From NCBI RefSeq assembly GCF_021390335.1, contig NZ_JAJUXK010000004.1, positions 124,001-188,000 on the forward strand: a DNA stretch of 64,000 bases, in the 5' to 3' direction. Made by a program: the position numbers and the translations under genes. Below the pieces are notes generated by a model. The model did not search any database and had not been told where the DNA came from. It saw only the letters and a list, made by a program, of their open reading frames with translations. Numbering within the stretch: the stretch's first letter is position 1; every line of letters begins with the position of its first letter. Shown piece after piece: positions 51,603 to 62,674 of the stretch. This stretch comes from Dyadobacter sp. CY343 (lineage in GTDB: Bacteria > Bacteroidota > Bacteroidia > Cytophagales > Spirosomataceae).

Positions 51603-53438
51603 ATGTGTAAATATCTGTTGCTGTTTCTTCTGCTTACGACCCTTGCATCGGCCCAAAATCCCGATAGCGTGTCAGTTTACAGCAGGGACAGTATCCGTTA
51701 CACAAATCTGAAAGCACGGATGTCAAAAACCAAGTTTTCGAAGGCGGTTTACAGATTGTTGTTCAGGGACGTATATAATCAGGGTAAGATCAAGGAGGTA
51801 AAAGAGATCGAAACCAATCCGTTCACACCTTACGAAGGAATGGTGATCCGCAAGATATATATCCGGCAGCTCGATATTATGGGCGAGTCCGTGTACGACA
51901 CCACCCGGCAGGGAAATCGCCTTCAAAAATTTCTTAGTAAAAGGCTTCATACCAATACCCGGGAAGGGATTATCCGCAAATCATTTTTGCTTTTCTCCGA
52001 AGGCGACGATATTCAGGCGCAGACTTTGAAAGATAACGAGCGTTTACTCAGGGAAAACCGTACTATCCTCGATGCGCGGATCATCGTAGTGCCGCGAACG
52101 GATGTGACGTGGATGGCCGATGTGGTGGTCCTGGTGCAGGATTCGTGGTCGCTGAATTTTGCGGGCGGATTTAGTTCTTTTAATAAATTTAATCTGGCCG
52201 TCGAGAATATAAATGTGCGCGGTACCACGCATTCGCAGCGAACGGGGATCCGCTGGGACGCCAATGATCCCACTCAAAAATTTCAGTTCAGGACCATATA
52301 TACAGTCCCTTATATTGGCAAAACCTTCATAACCGGGCAAGCCAACTTTATTTTCGAGCGCGACCTGAAAGAACAATCGCTACGACTTTACCGGCGGTTT
52401 TTAACCAACGAAACCAAGTATGCAGGTGCGTTTGAACTCTCGCATATCAAAGTACAGCAATATAGAAGGCGGCTGGACGATACCGAAGTCGTGATCCAGT
52501 ACCCTACCGAATACAAATTTTACGATGCCTGGATCGGCCGGTCTTTCAAATTTCCTTTTCCGAACAGTAGCCTGGCAAAAAATTCACGGATCGTGACGGC
52601 GATCCGTCATAACAAGTATAGTTTCGACGAGCGCCCGCAAGTTGCGCCCGACCTGAATAAGATCTACTGGAACCGCAGTGCAACGCTGGTCAGTTTGGGT
52701 TATTCCAACCGTAACTATAAAAGGGACGTTTTGATCTATGGTTTTGGTAGAACGGAAGACGTTCCGATCGGGCACCTTTTTGCATTGACGATCGGCCAGG
52801 AAAACACGCAATTCGGAGCAAGGGGTTATGCCGGAGTCCAATATGCGACGGGCCAATATCTCGCGCATAACCTGGGCTATATGTACGCGCTGGCCAATGT
52901 GGGTACCTATTCTAAAAACGGAAAAGCCCAGCAGGGTGTACTCAGCGGTCAGCTCAATTATATCAGTAACCTTATTCCCTTCCGTTACAGCTTTTTCCGG
53001 CAGTTTCTCACATTTCGTTACACACACGGAATCCGCCGCGACCCGCTCGACTACCTGAATATTAGTGGGGAACAGGGTATTCGCGGTATAAACAACGATC
53101 AGCTGATCGGTACCAAGCGACTTACGGTAGGCACCGAAACCGTCTTTTTCTCTGATAAAAGTTTGCTGGGATTTCGTATTGCCTATTTTGTATTCGCCGA
53201 CCTGGGGCTTGTAAACGGTGTTTCGTCTTTGTGGGACGGGCCGCTTTACCAGGGTTATGGGTTGGGTCTGCGGTTCCGTAATGAAAACCTGGCTGTCAAC
53301 ACATTCCAGATCAGGGTAGGTTTTTATCCCAATATCCCCGGCAACTCGGCACCGTGGCGTTTTGGCGCGAGCGGCAACGTTCCGCTCAGGCTGCGCGACT
53401 TCGACATCTCTGCTCCGTCGATCGTTCCTTTGCAGTAA
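51603..53438 (+). CDS. BamA/TamA-like outer-membrane barrel protein
   Basis: 611 residues from the ATG at 51603 (signal peptide ending LASAQ). The N-terminal third looks like POTRA-type beta-alpha-beta units (YEGMVIRKIYIRQLDIMGESVYD, GIIRKSFLLFSEGDDI, NERLLRENRTILDARIIV), the rest is a beta-barrel (surface-antigen/D15-like) ending in LRDFDISAPSIVPLQ. Members insert or export outer-membrane proteins or lipids. It is shorter than BamA (~800-900) with fewer POTRA units, so it is a paralogue with an unknown client. Confidence 0.75.
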   Translation: MCKYLLLFLLLTTLASAQNPDSVSVYSRDSIRYTNLKARMSKTKFSKAVYRLLFRDVYNQGKIKEVKEIETNPFTPYEGMVIRKIYIRQLDIMGESVYDTTRQGNRLQKFLSKRLHTNTREGIIRKSFLLFSEGDDIQAQTLKDNERLLRENRTILDARIIVVPRTDVTWMADVVVLVQDSWSLNFAGGFSSFNKFNLAVENINVRGTTHSQRTGIRWDANDPTQKFQFRTIYTVPYIGKTFITGQANFIFERDLKEQSLRLYRRFLTNETKYAGAFELSHIKVQQYRRRLDDTEVVIQYPTEYKFYDAWIGRSFKFPFPNSSLAKNSRIVTAIRHNKYSFDERPQVAPDLNKIYWNRSATLVSLGYSNRNYKRDVLIYGFGRTEDVPIGHLFALTIGQENTQFGARGYAGVQYATGQYLAHNLGYMYALANVGTYSKNGKAQQGVLSGQLNYISNLIPFRYSFFRQFLTFRYTHGIRRDPLDYLNISGEQGIRGINNDQLIGTKRLTVGTETVFFSDKSLLGFRIAYFVFADLGLVNGVSSLWDGPLYQGYGLGLRFRNENLAVNTFQIRVGFYPNIPGNSAPWRFGASGNVPLRLRDFDISAPSIVPLQ

Positions 53439-53535
53439 TTTTTAATAATTTCTGTAAATCAAGATATTAGGCAGCAATACCTAAATTTTTAACGTTATTT
53501 CCACCATCCTGCCCATCTTTTTCGGATATGTGAAT

Positions 53536-53543
53536 TAACTTTG
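53536..53543 (+). promoter_or_regulatory. Possible -7 element of carB
   Basis: TAACTTTG matches TAnnTTTG, 95 bp before the carB start. A TTG at the proper upstream distance is absent, so it rests on the -7 alone. It implies an untranslated leader of ~85-90 bases. Confidence 0.4.
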
Positions 53544-53638
53544 TGGAATTTTTGGACGTACCCCTCCGCCGACCAGGCCAGGCAACCCCAAAAGTTGTTA
53601 GTGTATTTCCTTTATTTCTACAAAAATTACCATCTGCT

Positions 53639-56482
53639 GTGCCCAAAAATACGAATATCAAATCCGTTCTGATTATCGGTTCAGGTCCCATTGTTATAGG
53701 TCAGGCTTGTGAATTTGACTACTCAGGTTCCCAGGCTGCGAGGTCGCTTCGCGAGGAAGGAATCGAAGTAGTTTTGATCAATTCCAACCCGGCAACGATC
53801 ATGACTGACCCTATCAGCGCAGACCATGTGTATCTGTTACCCTTGGAAAAGAAGTATATCGTCGAAATTCTTGAAAAACACAGAGCACTAGGCAGGCCGA
53901 TCGACGCGGTATTGCCGACGATGGGCGGACAAACTGCATTAAACCTGGCTATCGACTGCGATAAAGCCGGGATTTGGAAAAAATACGAAGTGGAGATTAT
54001 CGGTGTGGATATCAAAGCGATTGAAACTACCGAGGACAGAGAAAAATTCCGGTTGAAAATGCTGGAACTAGGCGTGAACGTTTGTAAGGGACGCACAGCC
54101 AGATCATTTCTGGAAGGAAAAGAGATTGCACAGGAAATCGGTTTCCCGCTGGTTATCCGCCCTTCATTTACATTGGGAGGTACCGGTGGCGGTTTTGTGG
54201 AGAAAGAAGAAGATTTTGATAAAGCACTGAATTACGGTCTGCACGCATCGCCGGTACACGAAGTATTGGTGGAGCAAAGTGTAATGGGCTGGAAGGAATA
54301 CGAGCTCGAATTGCTGCGTGACAACAATGGTAATGTGATCATTATCTGTTCGATCGAAAACTTTGACCCGATGGGCGTACATACCGGCGACAGTATTACA
54401 GTTGCGCCAGCTATGACGCTGCCTGATACGCTTTACCAGCAAATGCGCGATCTGGCTATCAAAATGATGAACGGGATCGGGAAGTTTGCGGGAGGCTGTA
54501 ATGTACAGTTCTCAGTAAATCCTGCCGACGATATGATCATCGCGATCGAGATCAACCCGCGTGTGTCACGTTCTTCTGCACTAGCCTCCAAAGCGACGGG
54601 TTATCCTATTGCCAAGATCGCTGCCAAAATGGCGATCGGCTATAATCTCGACGAACTGATCAACCCGATCACGGGAAGTACCTCTGCATTCTTCGAACCT
54701 TCGATCGACTACGTAATCGTAAAAGTACCGCGCTGGAACTTTGATAAATTCCAAGGCGCTGACCGCACACTTGGCTTGCAGATGAAATCTGTGGGTGAAG
54801 CAATGGGGATCGGACGGAATTTTCAGGAAGCTTTGCAAAAAGCATGTCAGTCACTGGAAATACGCAGAAATGGTTTGGGAGCTGACGGCCGCGAGCTGCG
54901 CGATCAGGAAGCGATCAAATACAGTCTGAAACACCCAAGCTGGGACCGTCTGTTCCATATTTACGACGCATTCAAAATTGGATTGTCTTTCAAAACAATT
55001 CAGAACCTGACTAAGATCGACGCCTGGTTCCTGCGCCAGATTGAAGAATTGATCGAACTGGAACACCAGATTGAAAAGTTTGACCTGGAAGACCTGCCGA
55101 AAGACCTTTTGCTTACAGCCAAGCAAAAAGGCTACGCTGACCGCCAGATCGCGCATTTACTGGGAACAAAAGAAAGTAAGGTGTACGACCGCAGAAAGGC
55201 ACTTGGCATCAAACGCGTGTACAAATGTGTGGATACCTGCGCTGCCGAATTTGAAGCAAAAACACCTTACTACTACTCTACTTTCAATACTTCCCAGGAA
55301 TATCCTGACAACGAATCGATTGTAAGCGACCGTAAGAAAGTGGTGGTACTGGGTTCAGGTCCGAACAGGATTGGCCAGGGTATTGAATTTGACTACTCTT
55401 GTGTGCACGGTGTACTTGCGGCCAAAGAGGCTGGCTACGAGACCATTATGATCAACTGTAATCCGGAAACAGTTTCGACCGACCCGGATATTTCAGATAA
55501 ACTATATTTTGAGCCGGTTTTCTGGGAGCACGTTTTTGACATTATCGAGCACGAAAAACCAGAAGGTGTAATTGTACAGCTCGGCGGCCAGACAGCTTTA
55601 AAAATGGCTGAAAAACTGGAAAAATACGGTGTAAAGATCATCGGTACCAGCTACCATTCACTTGACTGGGCAGAAGATCGCGGCCGGTTCTCATCACTTC
55701 TGGAAGAACTTGGTATCCCATTCCCGAAATTCGGAACGGTACGTACATCTGATGCGGCGGTAGAACTTTCGAGGACCTTGGGCTTCCCGCTGCTGGTTCG
55801 TCCGAGCTACGTGTTGGGTGGACAGAGCATGAAGATTGTGATCAACGAGAAAGAACTGGAACAGCACGTTGTGAAGATCCTGCACGATATTCCTGATAAT
55901 AATATCCTCCTCGATCACTTCCTGGAAGGCGCTTTGGAAGCAGAAGCTGATGCGATCTGCGACGGGGAAGACGCTTACATTATCGGCGTGATGGAGCATA
56001 TTGAGCCGGCGGGTATCCACTCAGGAGATTCGCACGCAGCATTGCCACCATTTGACTTGACAGCAGACGAAATTCGCCAGATTGAAGAACATACCCGCAA
56101 AATAGCGCTGGCGATGAGCGTAAAGGGATTGATCAATGTTCAGTTTGCGGTTAAAAACGGTGTTGTGTACGTGATCGAAGCGAATCCAAGAGCTTCCAGA
56201 ACGGTACCTTTCATTTGCAAAGCTTACCAGGAACCTTATGTTAACTATGCGACGAAACTGATGCTGGGAGACAAAAAGATCTCTGATTTCAACTTCAAGC
56301 CAGTGAAAAAAGGCTGGGCGATCAAGATTCCGGTATTCTCATTCAATAAATTCCCGAATGTAAATAAGGAGCTTGGGCCTGAGATGAAATCGACCGGAGA
56401 AGCAATCTACTTTATCGATGATTTGCAGGACGACTTCTTTCAAAAGATTTATGGAGAAAGAAATCTGTACCTGAGCCGGTAG
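53639..56482 (+). CDS. carB: Carbamoyl-phosphate synthase large subunit
   Basis: 947-residue CarB from a GTG at 53639 ([17 protein letters not shown]), making carbamoyl phosphate from glutamine-derived ammonia, bicarbonate and ATP for arginine and pyrimidine synthesis. Two ATP-grasp halves are complete: [18 protein letters not shown] with [12 protein letters not shown] in the first, [15 protein letters not shown] with [11 protein letters not shown] in the second; [23 protein letters not shown] and [12 protein letters not shown] close them. It ends just after [13 protein letters not shown], where other CarB proteins continue with a ~130-residue MGS-like allosteric domain, absent here. The short form is common in some Bacteroidota. 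carA is not adjacent. Confidence 0.95.
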   Translation: MPKNTNIKSVLIIGSGPIVIGQACEFDYSGSQAARSLREEGIEVVLINSNPATIMTDPISADHVYLLPLEKKYIVEILEKHRALGRPIDAVLPTMGGQTALNLAIDCDKAGIWKKYEVEIIGVDIKAIETTEDREKFRLKMLELGVNVCKGRTARSFLEGKEIAQEIGFPLVIRPSFTLGGTGGGFVEKEEDFDKALNYGLHASPVHEVLVEQSVMGWKEYELELLRDNNGNVIIICSIENFDPMGVHTGDSITVAPAMTLPDTLYQQMRDLAIKMMNGIGKFAGGCNVQFSVNPADDMIIAIEINPRVSRSSALASKATGYPIAKIAAKMAIGYNLDELINPITGSTSAFFEPSIDYVIVKVPRWNFDKFQGADRTLGLQMKSVGEAMGIGRNFQEALQKACQSLEIRRNGLGADGRELRDQEAIKYSLKHPSWDRLFHIYDAFKIGLSFKTIQNLTKIDAWFLRQIEELIELEHQIEKFDLEDLPKDLLLTAKQKGYADRQIAHLLGTKESKVYDRRKALGIKRVYKCVDTCAAEFEAKTPYYYSTFNTSQEYPDNESIVSDRKKVVVLGSGPNRIGQGIEFDYSCVHGVLAAKEAGYETIMINCNPETVSTDPDISDKLYFEPVFWEHVFDIIEHEKPEGVIVQLGGQTALKMAEKLEKYGVKIIGTSYHSLDWAEDRGRFSSLLEELGIPFPKFGTVRTSDAAVELSRTLGFPLLVRPSYVLGGQSMKIVINEKELEQHVVKILHDIPDNNILLDHFLEGALEAEADAICDGEDAYIIGVMEHIEPAGIHSGDSHAALPPFDLTADEIRQIEEHTRKIALAMSVKGLINVQFAVKNGVVYVIEANPRASRTVPFICKAYQEPYVNYATKLMLGDKKISDFNFKPVKKGWAIKIPVFSFNKFPNVNKELGPEMKSTGEAIYFIDDLQDDFFQKIYGERNLYLSR

Positions 56483-56506
56483 CAGAAGCCTTCAGATAAA
56501 TTTCCC

Positions 56507-56540
56507 GTGGCGTGCAGAGCAATTTGCACGCCACTTTTTT
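56507..56540 (+). terminator. Strong hairpin terminator of carB
   Basis: Perfect 10-bp stem GTGGCGTGCA / TGCACGCCAC with an 8-base loop, followed by six T. It lies 25 bp after the carB stop. Confidence 0.88.
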
Positions 56541-56619
56541 GTTTGTGTAAGTCACTTTCCCTATACACATTTTGTAGAAAAACTTGTATTTTCGAGCACT
56601 TTTGTAACTCCTCTTAAAC

Positions 56620-59600
56620 ATGATTAAACTTTACCCCTGCATTATTGCATTGCTCTTGCTTTGCTCTCGTTCTTTTGCGCAGAATAATTCCATTACCATT
56701 GACCATAACTATCTTACTTCGTCTGTTTGCGTCAATGCAACCTTCAAGCTGCCCGTAGTCCTGTCCGGGACTTTTAATGCAGACAATAAGTACACAGTAC
56801 AAATCCGCAAACTTTACGCAAATAACATCAGTGCGGAAATTCCTGCAGTGCTGGTCGGCGGGAACCTTGAATTCAAAATTTCGGATTCGCTTACATTCGG
56901 CAACTCCTATATTCAAATGCGCGCAATTACCTCCTCTCCAAAGGCACAAAGCGATTGGAGCTCTTCCATCGGTGTGCATACCAAGGGAAGCGTTGTATTG
57001 AATCCTCCCGGCAAATCCGACACCCTGAATGCATACGACCGCGTAGAGATTCTGTTGCGGGGTACTAACTTTCAGGAAGGGCGTGTGACTTTGAGTGATA
57101 GCAGTAAGATCAGCATTTACTCGAACGACGGCATATTTGCTCAGCCATATAGCCTTACCATAGCTGCCAGCGGCACTTACAGAATCGCTCATGCGGAGAA
57201 CTTTTGTGGTGCAATGGCGATAAGTGGAAGTTACACTGCGGTTGTTAACAAAACCTCTGTTAAGACCATGCTTGTCACCCCGTCCGCACTTTGCGAAAAC
57301 AGCGAGGTTACGGTCAGGATATCAACAAATGGAGAAGCTTTCACGAACGCAACTAAATACAAGGTCCGGTTTCTTCGCTATGCAAGCAGCGGGGAAATGC
57401 CTGCGATACTGGAAGCGCCAGCAACCGTTGATGGGAATTTTCTTAAAACAAGATTTCCATCCAATGCAAATATCAATGGTAATGCGAGTTACAATGTGCA
57501 GGTTGTTACGGAAAATCCGGCAACAGTTTCCTCTATTTACCAGTCTCCGATCCAGGTTTGGGCAGCACCTAATGCAACTTTCAATACCCAGAGCCAGACG
57601 ATCAATTTTGGTGAATTCATGCAACTGGCGGTCAACATGACGGGATTACCACCTTATTCAGTTGAATTTACCGATGGTACGATATACAATTCGAACAGTT
57701 CAACAGCTTACTTTACAAGCTATCCCATTGCAGATCAGAACTTTTCGATCAAATCTATCACGACCGGTTGCGGTAAGACGGAGATCCGGGATCCGCAGGT
57801 AGTGGAAATCAAGCTCCGGCAAGGAATCAGGATTGATGATTCGCAAAGGCAGTTGATCTGTGCAGGGACACAAGGGAAAATCAAAGTATTGACTAATGTG
57901 AATTTTACAGGTTCCTCGCAATTTTTTGTAAAACTGCATAATCAGTTCAATGGTGAAACGAGCACATTACCGGCAAGTAAAAACGGCGATTACATTGAGT
58001 TTGCATTGCCGCCACGTGAAAGCGGGTACGGAGGTTATGGTTATCAGATCATCACAACACAACCTGCCCTGCAAACAAATGTATCCTACAATGTAGTGCT
58101 ACAAACCATGCCGAATGTCCAGTATGCCGGCTTTAATGAAACTTACGTGTACGAAAAGCCGCAGATAATAGCATTAAGGTATGGGCTGACAGGCGGCTCG
58201 CCCTACAAAATCGAATACATGGACGGAACAATTGCCGAATATGAATACGAGGGAAATATTGCGGGTAAAGATTTTTTCCTGAAATCAGATACAGAATTCA
58301 AGATCAAATCGATCAGCAACAGCTGTTTTTCAAATAATAATCCCCGCTCTGTAAACCTTTCAGTAAAATCCACATCCGCGCCGGGAATCTACCTGGAACC
58401 GATCAGGAAAGAAATCTGCGAAGATGATAGTATTGAAATTGTATTCGGCACAGTCGGTTCCTTTAATGCAGGAAACAAGTTTTACATTCAGGGTTATGGA
58501 AATTGCTGTGAGTTCCAAACCCTTAAAACCATTGAAAGTGGCGGGACTTACAAGGTTAAGATAAAATCAAACTACTCGTATTCAAATAACGGCGGAGTAC
58601 GGATTGCGTCAACAAATCCGGTATTATTCAGTGAAGTTCAGTCAACTACATTGCAGCAGCCGCTATCGAACATCACCATTTACCCTGAAACAACTGCGGA
58701 AAATCCTACGGTATTCCTTGCCACGGGAGGCGGGTACGTCACAGTAAGATCGCAGACAAGCAGCATTTCACAGGCAACCTATTCCATTGACGGAGGTGCC
58801 GACCAGGTTTATACTTCGACAAATACCGGAAGTAGCTCCATTGAAGTGCCTATTAAATCGCCGGTTGGAAAGATGGCTGTTTACAAGATCAAATCCGTAG
58901 CGAATACATGCGGGAGTGTGCCGGTGAACCTCAATGCGCACCTGATCCCTGCTGCATACCGCATTCAACTTACTTCCTATTATAACAATAGTTACTTCTG
59001 TCCGGGCGACCCAATTTCCGTATCCTTCGGGGTGGGTGAAGGTAAAGCTTCGTCGGGAGCAACTTTCGACCTGGAATTCACCAAACAAAATACAACTGAT
59101 AAGACGATAATTGTAAAGGGAGGTACTGGACCTGCATTGAATGGATTTATCCCGGCAAACCTGGCTGCCGGCTACTATTCTGTTAGGGTAGTTTCATCAG
59201 ACGGCCCGGCTACTGACAGTTATTCAGTCCAGGTCAGTGAGCCGGCAACGGTTAATCTGGTCACCGAAAACATGAGCGATAATATTACAGTGGAAGCAGG
59301 ACAAACGGTGATCCTGAAACTGGTATTCACCGGCAGCAATCCCTGGACTACAATTTGGCAGGATAATTCTACTGCAAACTACTATTCCGGCAACCAGGAG
59401 AATGTTTACGTATATCCGCAGAAATCGCAGCAATATGCAATCAAAATGATCTCAAATGCTTGCGGATACGGTACTGTTTCGGGTTCTGTGAAAGTATCCG
59501 TCAAGCCGCGTCTGACCATGCAGTCAAACACTTCATCGGTGTGCCCGGGCAACGCTGTCAGGATCACTTACAGCCTGGCCGGAGAGGCCGATCTTTCTGA

Positions 59601-60882
59601 TGCATATATCCGTTTTGTACTGACAGACCTTGATAAGAACACCGAGATACCGCTTGATTCTACTAAAACAATCGCAGGCGATATCGACCTGAAAATACCC
59701 GCTATACTGACAGGCAGCAGATATCAGATCAGAGGCACGGTAGCAAAATATGACCTCACCAGCGAGGTTAACGTATACGTTACAACCAGGACCGATTTAA
59801 GTATCAGCGGCAACACGATTATCAATAGCGGAACGGCAACACAGCTTGCACTTCGCTCAACCAAAAGCACGGGCTATTTAGAATACACATTATCAGATGG
59901 AACCCGCGGAAATTTTTACGCATTCCCGGGGCAGATCAATTACGTCCGCGTACAGCCGCGGCAAACTACTACCTACACGATTTCCTCGGTTCGGAATGAG
60001 TGCGGAGCAGGAGACAGTTTCGGATCAGCAACCGTGGAGGTAAATCCAGTTTCAGCAAAAAGCGTGAGCGTCACGAGCTGGACTTCTCAGAGCAGTGCAG
60101 GCTTTTGTACCGGCGACACGATTGCAGTTTCCTACGCTACCCTGGGCACATTCACTTCGGGCAATATCATGACCGTGCAGATTTCGGACACGACGGGGAA
60201 GAACTTCCGGTCCATTACGACCATTGGAAACACAAACCCGCTCAAAGCTGTACTTCCGGTCGACCTTATCCCAAACGGACAATACCGAATGCGCGTGGCT
60301 GCGAGCGATCCGGGAACAGCCAGCGGAGCTTATGAATTAGCAATGGTTGCAGGCCAAAAAGCCAAAGCGCGGTTTGCTTCCGAATCGGTTATTTTTGATG
60401 GTAAAACCAATCCTAAAATCACGGTTTTGCTGGAAGGCGGCGCTCCGTGGACCTACCAGTGGGGAACAGATCTGCTGATCAACACGCGGCAGACTCACAA
60501 CCCTACCGACGTGATAGAGCTTTTTCAGGCATCGCCAAACCAGTTTTACAGGCTTTTCAAGGTTTCCAATTATTGCGGATTCGGTACGATAGAAAGTCCT
60601 GGAACAGTGCGGGTAGAAATGGTAACTGCCTCCGAGCCTGCTCTTACATTCAAAGTTACCGTAGCCCCCAACCCTGCTCAGGAGGTGCTCAACGTCACAT
60701 TTGAAAATGCAGCCGCATTGAAGAAAATTATTTTATACGATCTGAATGGAAGGGTATTGCGGCAATCAGAGTCACGCAAGGCTGCTGAAGAGCTCAATAT
60801 AGCTGCGCTGCAAAGTGGTATTTATGTGCTTATGGTAGAATCAAAGGGAAGAAAAAGCACATTTAAGATCGTAAAACAGTAA
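56620..60882 (+). CDS. Large T9SS-sorted repeat protein, seven modules
   Basis: 1420-residue secreted protein: signal peptide (residues 1-21, ending RSFAQ), seven tandem ~188-residue modules, and a C-terminal type A T9SS sorting domain (VAPNPAQEVLNVTFEN to FKIVKQ, about 1345-1420). Each module opens with a Cys in a C-x-(G/N/D)-like context (Cys37, 225, 414, 600, 794, 975, 1163) and closes with a second Cys (GCGKTE, ACGYGT, ECGAGD, YCGFGT type), probably paired in a beta-sandwich. It is likely a cell-surface adhesin or matrix protein. No catalytic motif seen. Confidence 0.85.
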   Translation: MIKLYPCIIALLLLCSRSFAQNNSITIDHNYLTSSVCVNATFKLPVVLSGTFNADNKYTVQIRKLYANNISAEIPAVLVGGNLEFKISDSLTFGNSYIQMRAITSSPKAQSDWSSSIGVHTKGSVVLNPPGKSDTLNAYDRVEILLRGTNFQEGRVTLSDSSKISIYSNDGIFAQPYSLTIAASGTYRIAHAENFCGAMAISGSYTAVVNKTSVKTMLVTPSALCENSEVTVRISTNGEAFTNATKYKVRFLRYASSGEMPAILEAPATVDGNFLKTRFPSNANINGNASYNVQVVTENPATVSSIYQSPIQVWAAPNATFNTQSQTINFGEFMQLAVNMTGLPPYSVEFTDGTIYNSNSSTAYFTSYPIADQNFSIKSITTGCGKTEIRDPQVVEIKLRQGIRIDDSQRQLICAGTQGKIKVLTNVNFTGSSQFFVKLHNQFNGETSTLPASKNGDYIEFALPPRESGYGGYGYQIITTQPALQTNVSYNVVLQTMPNVQYAGFNETYVYEKPQIIALRYGLTGGSPYKIEYMDGTIAEYEYEGNIAGKDFFLKSDTEFKIKSISNSCFSNNNPRSVNLSVKSTSAPGIYLEPIRKEICEDDSIEIVFGTVGSFNAGNKFYIQGYGNCCEFQTLKTIESGGTYKVKIKSNYSYSNNGGVRIASTNPVLFSEVQSTTLQQPLSNITIYPETTAENPTVFLATGGGYVTVRSQTSSISQATYSIDGGADQVYTSTNTGSSSIEVPIKSPVGKMAVYKIKSVANTCGSVPVNLNAHLIPAAYRIQLTSYYNNSYFCPGDPISVSFGVGEGKASSGATFDLEFTKQNTTDKTIIVKGGTGPALNGFIPANLAAGYYSVRVVSSDGPATDSYSVQVSEPATVNLVTENMSDNITVEAGQTVILKLVFTGSNPWTTIWQDNSTANYYSGNQENVYVYPQKSQQYAIKMISNACGYGTVSGSVKVSVKPRLTMQSNTSSVCPGNAVRITYSLAGEADLSDAYIRFVLTDLDKNTEIPLDSTKTIAGDIDLKIPAILTGSRYQIRGTVAKYDLTSEVNVYVTTRTDLSISGNTIINSGTATQLALRSTKSTGYLEYTLSDGTRGNFYAFPGQINYVRVQPRQTTTYTISSVRNECGAGDSFGSATVEVNPVSAKSVSVTSWTSQSSAGFCTGDTIAVSYATLGTFTSGNIMTVQISDTTGKNFRSITTIGNTNPLKAVLPVDLIPNGQYRMRVAASDPGTASGAYELAMVAGQKAKARFASESVIFDGKTNPKITVLLEGGAPWTYQWGTDLLINTRQTHNPTDVIELFQASPNQFYRLFKVSNYCGFGTIESPGTVRVEMVTASEPALTFKVTVAPNPAQEVLNVTFENAAALKKIILYDLNGRVLRQSESRKAAEELNIAALQSGIYVLMVESKGRKSTFKIVKQ

Positions 60883-60906
60883 ACATATCCAGTTTTTCAA
60901 TTCAAG

Positions 60907-60940
60907 AAAAAAACCGGCGCTTTTCAGTGCCGGTTTTTTT
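60907..60940. terminator. Bidirectional hairpin terminator
   Basis: Perfect 12-bp stem with arms AAAAAAACCGGC and GCCGGTTTTTTT, loop GCTTTTCAGT. A-run on one side and T-run on the other allow termination both of the repeat-protein gene and of the convergent DUF4834 gene. Confidence 0.88.
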
Positions 60941-60959
60941 ATTTCAAAATCTGGTAAAA

Positions 60960-61214
60960 TTACTTAACCTCTTCGTAGTCAACATATTCACCACCTCCAA
61001 ATCTCGAAGACTGATCCGTGTTCGGGGGAGTATTGTCGACTCTCACTCCATTTCTCGTTTTCTGTTCCTGTTGTTTTTGATGCGCCCGGAATATTCTTTC
61101 CTGTTCCTTCACCAGCTTCCGTCCTACAAGCAGATGGAAAATGAAGTTTCTAAAAAAAGGAACGAATGCTAACAACAGCAGGAATATGAGAATTATATTA
61201 AATACAAGTTTCAT
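60960..61214 (-). CDS. DUF4834 family protein
   Basis: 84-residue protein of the DUF4834 family, known only from Bacteroidota: one N-terminal transmembrane helix (about 3-22), a basic-helical segment (GRKLVKEQERIFRAHQKQQEQK) and a conserved GEYVDYEEVK end. Function unknown. It stands alone between the bidirectional terminator and bshA. Confidence 0.8.
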   Translation of the reverse strand: MKLVFNIILIFLLLLAFVPFFRNFIFHLLVGRKLVKEQERIFRAHQKQQEQKTRNGVRVDNTPPNTDQSSRFGGGEYVDYEEVK

Positions 61215-61351
61215 TTTTCAAAAGTTTTCTTCTCTGTATAACGCAAGCCTAAGTAAAATAGCACACTAATATAAAGAAAATCCTAGCGAATGAGGCATTC
61301 TGGCTGTGGAAAGGTCCGAGCCGGTTATAAGCGGCCTGGTCCGTTTACACA

Positions 61352-62491
61352 CTACATTTCAATCATTTTGCTGCTTTCAACGACCTTTTCATAGTAAGAT
61401 TCGTAATGCGGCAATATTTTGGCAACGTCAAACTCCTTCGCGCGCGCCAATGCATTTGCTTTAAATGTCGGCAAATTATTATCGTCCAGAATGTAAGCCG
61501 CGTGCTTCACCATATCGTCCACATCACCTACATTACTTAAAAAGCCGGTGATACCGTGAAGGTTCAGTTCTGGCAATCCGCCTGCGTTGGAAGTGATCAA
61601 AGGTACTTCACAGGCCAGCGCTTCCAGGGCTGCCAATCCGAAACTCTCTGTTTCAGAAGGCATTAAAAACAGATCGGCTACGGAAAGCACTTCTTCAATC
61701 GCATCCAGTTTACCCAGAAAACGAATATCTGAAAGCATATCCAAATCCTTGCAAAGCCGCTCGATACGTGCGCGATCGGGACCGTCGCCTACTAGTAAAA
61801 GCTTGCAGGGAAGCAGTTTGCGCAACTTCTCAAATATCATGATCACATCGTCGATCCGCTTCACCTTCCTGAAATTGGAAGTATGAACGATCAGCTTTTC
61901 ATCATTCGGGCAGATCGCGAGTTTGAAATGGTCTTTCTTTTGTCTGTTAAAACGATCCAGATCGATAAAATTCGGGATCACTTCAATGTCTTTGGTGACA
62001 TTAAAATGGCTGTAAGTATCTCTTCTCAAAGATTCGGAAACAGCCGTAATTCCGTCAGATTGGTTGATACTGAATGTAACCACCGGCTCGTAGGATTCGT
62101 CTTTACCCACCAAAGTAATATCCGTTCCGTGCAAAGTCGTGATCACGGGAATGTGGATTCCCTGCTGCGCCAGTATCTGTTTTGCGAGATAAGCCGAAGA
62201 CGCGTGCGGGATTGCATAATGTACGTGTAGCAGATCCAGACCTGCGTTTTGCACCACATGCACCATTTCACTCGAAAGCGCAGATTCGTAGGGCGGATAT
62301 TGGAATAATGGGTAAGCGGGTATATTTACTTCATGATAATAAAGATTCTCGTTGAAAAAATCGAGTCTTTGAGGCTGCGAGTAGGTTATAAAATGAACCT
62401 GGTGACCGGCTTTGGCGAGCGCCTTACCTAGTTCGGTAGCTACCACACCGCTTCCTCCGAAGGTTGGATAGCATACAATACCGATTTTCAT
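61352..62491 (-). CDS. bshA: N-acetyl-alpha-D-glucosaminyl L-malate synthase
   Basis: 379-residue GT4 glycosyltransferase catalysing the first step of bacillithiol synthesis: UDP-GlcNAc plus L-malate to GlcNAc-malate. The N-terminus MKIGIVCYPTFGGSGVVATELG, HVHYAIPHASSAYLAKQ, TLHGTDITLVG, and the donor-site ETESFGLAALEALACEVP are all typical of BshA. bshB and bshC are not in the window. The ATG at 62491 gives the standard start. Cytoplasmic. Confidence 0.94.
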   Translation of the reverse strand: MKIGIVCYPTFGGSGVVATELGKALAKAGHQVHFITYSQPQRLDFFNENLYYHEVNIPAYPLFQYPPYESALSSEMVHVVQNAGLDLLHVHYAIPHASSAYLAKQILAQQGIHIPVITTLHGTDITLVGKDESYEPVVTFSINQSDGITAVSESLRRDTYSHFNVTKDIEVIPNFIDLDRFNRQKKDHFKLAICPNDEKLIVHTSNFRKVKRIDDVIMIFEKLRKLLPCKLLLVGDGPDRARIERLCKDLDMLSDIRFLGKLDAIEEVLSVADLFLMPSETESFGLAALEALACEVPLITSNAGGLPELNLHGITGFLSNVGDVDDMVKHAAYILDDNNLPTFKANALARAKEFDVAKILPHYESYYEKVVESSKMIEM

Positions 62492-62674
62492 AATGTTGTC
62501 AAAATAGTTAAATGTCCCGACTGCCGTTAGAGTGCGGGCTGTTTCATTTGGGCTAACAACAAATAATCATTTTTTATCCCCTAACCGGATAAAGAAGTGA
62601 AGAATTGTCGTTAATGCTTTAAAATGAATAATTTTATCGGCTAAACCTTCTTTTCAGCGTTAACCCGCATTACA

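Noticed and set aside
53467-53691. Minus-strand small gene upstream of carB
   Set aside because: It overlaps the carB start and its promoter region antisense, with no recognisable product.
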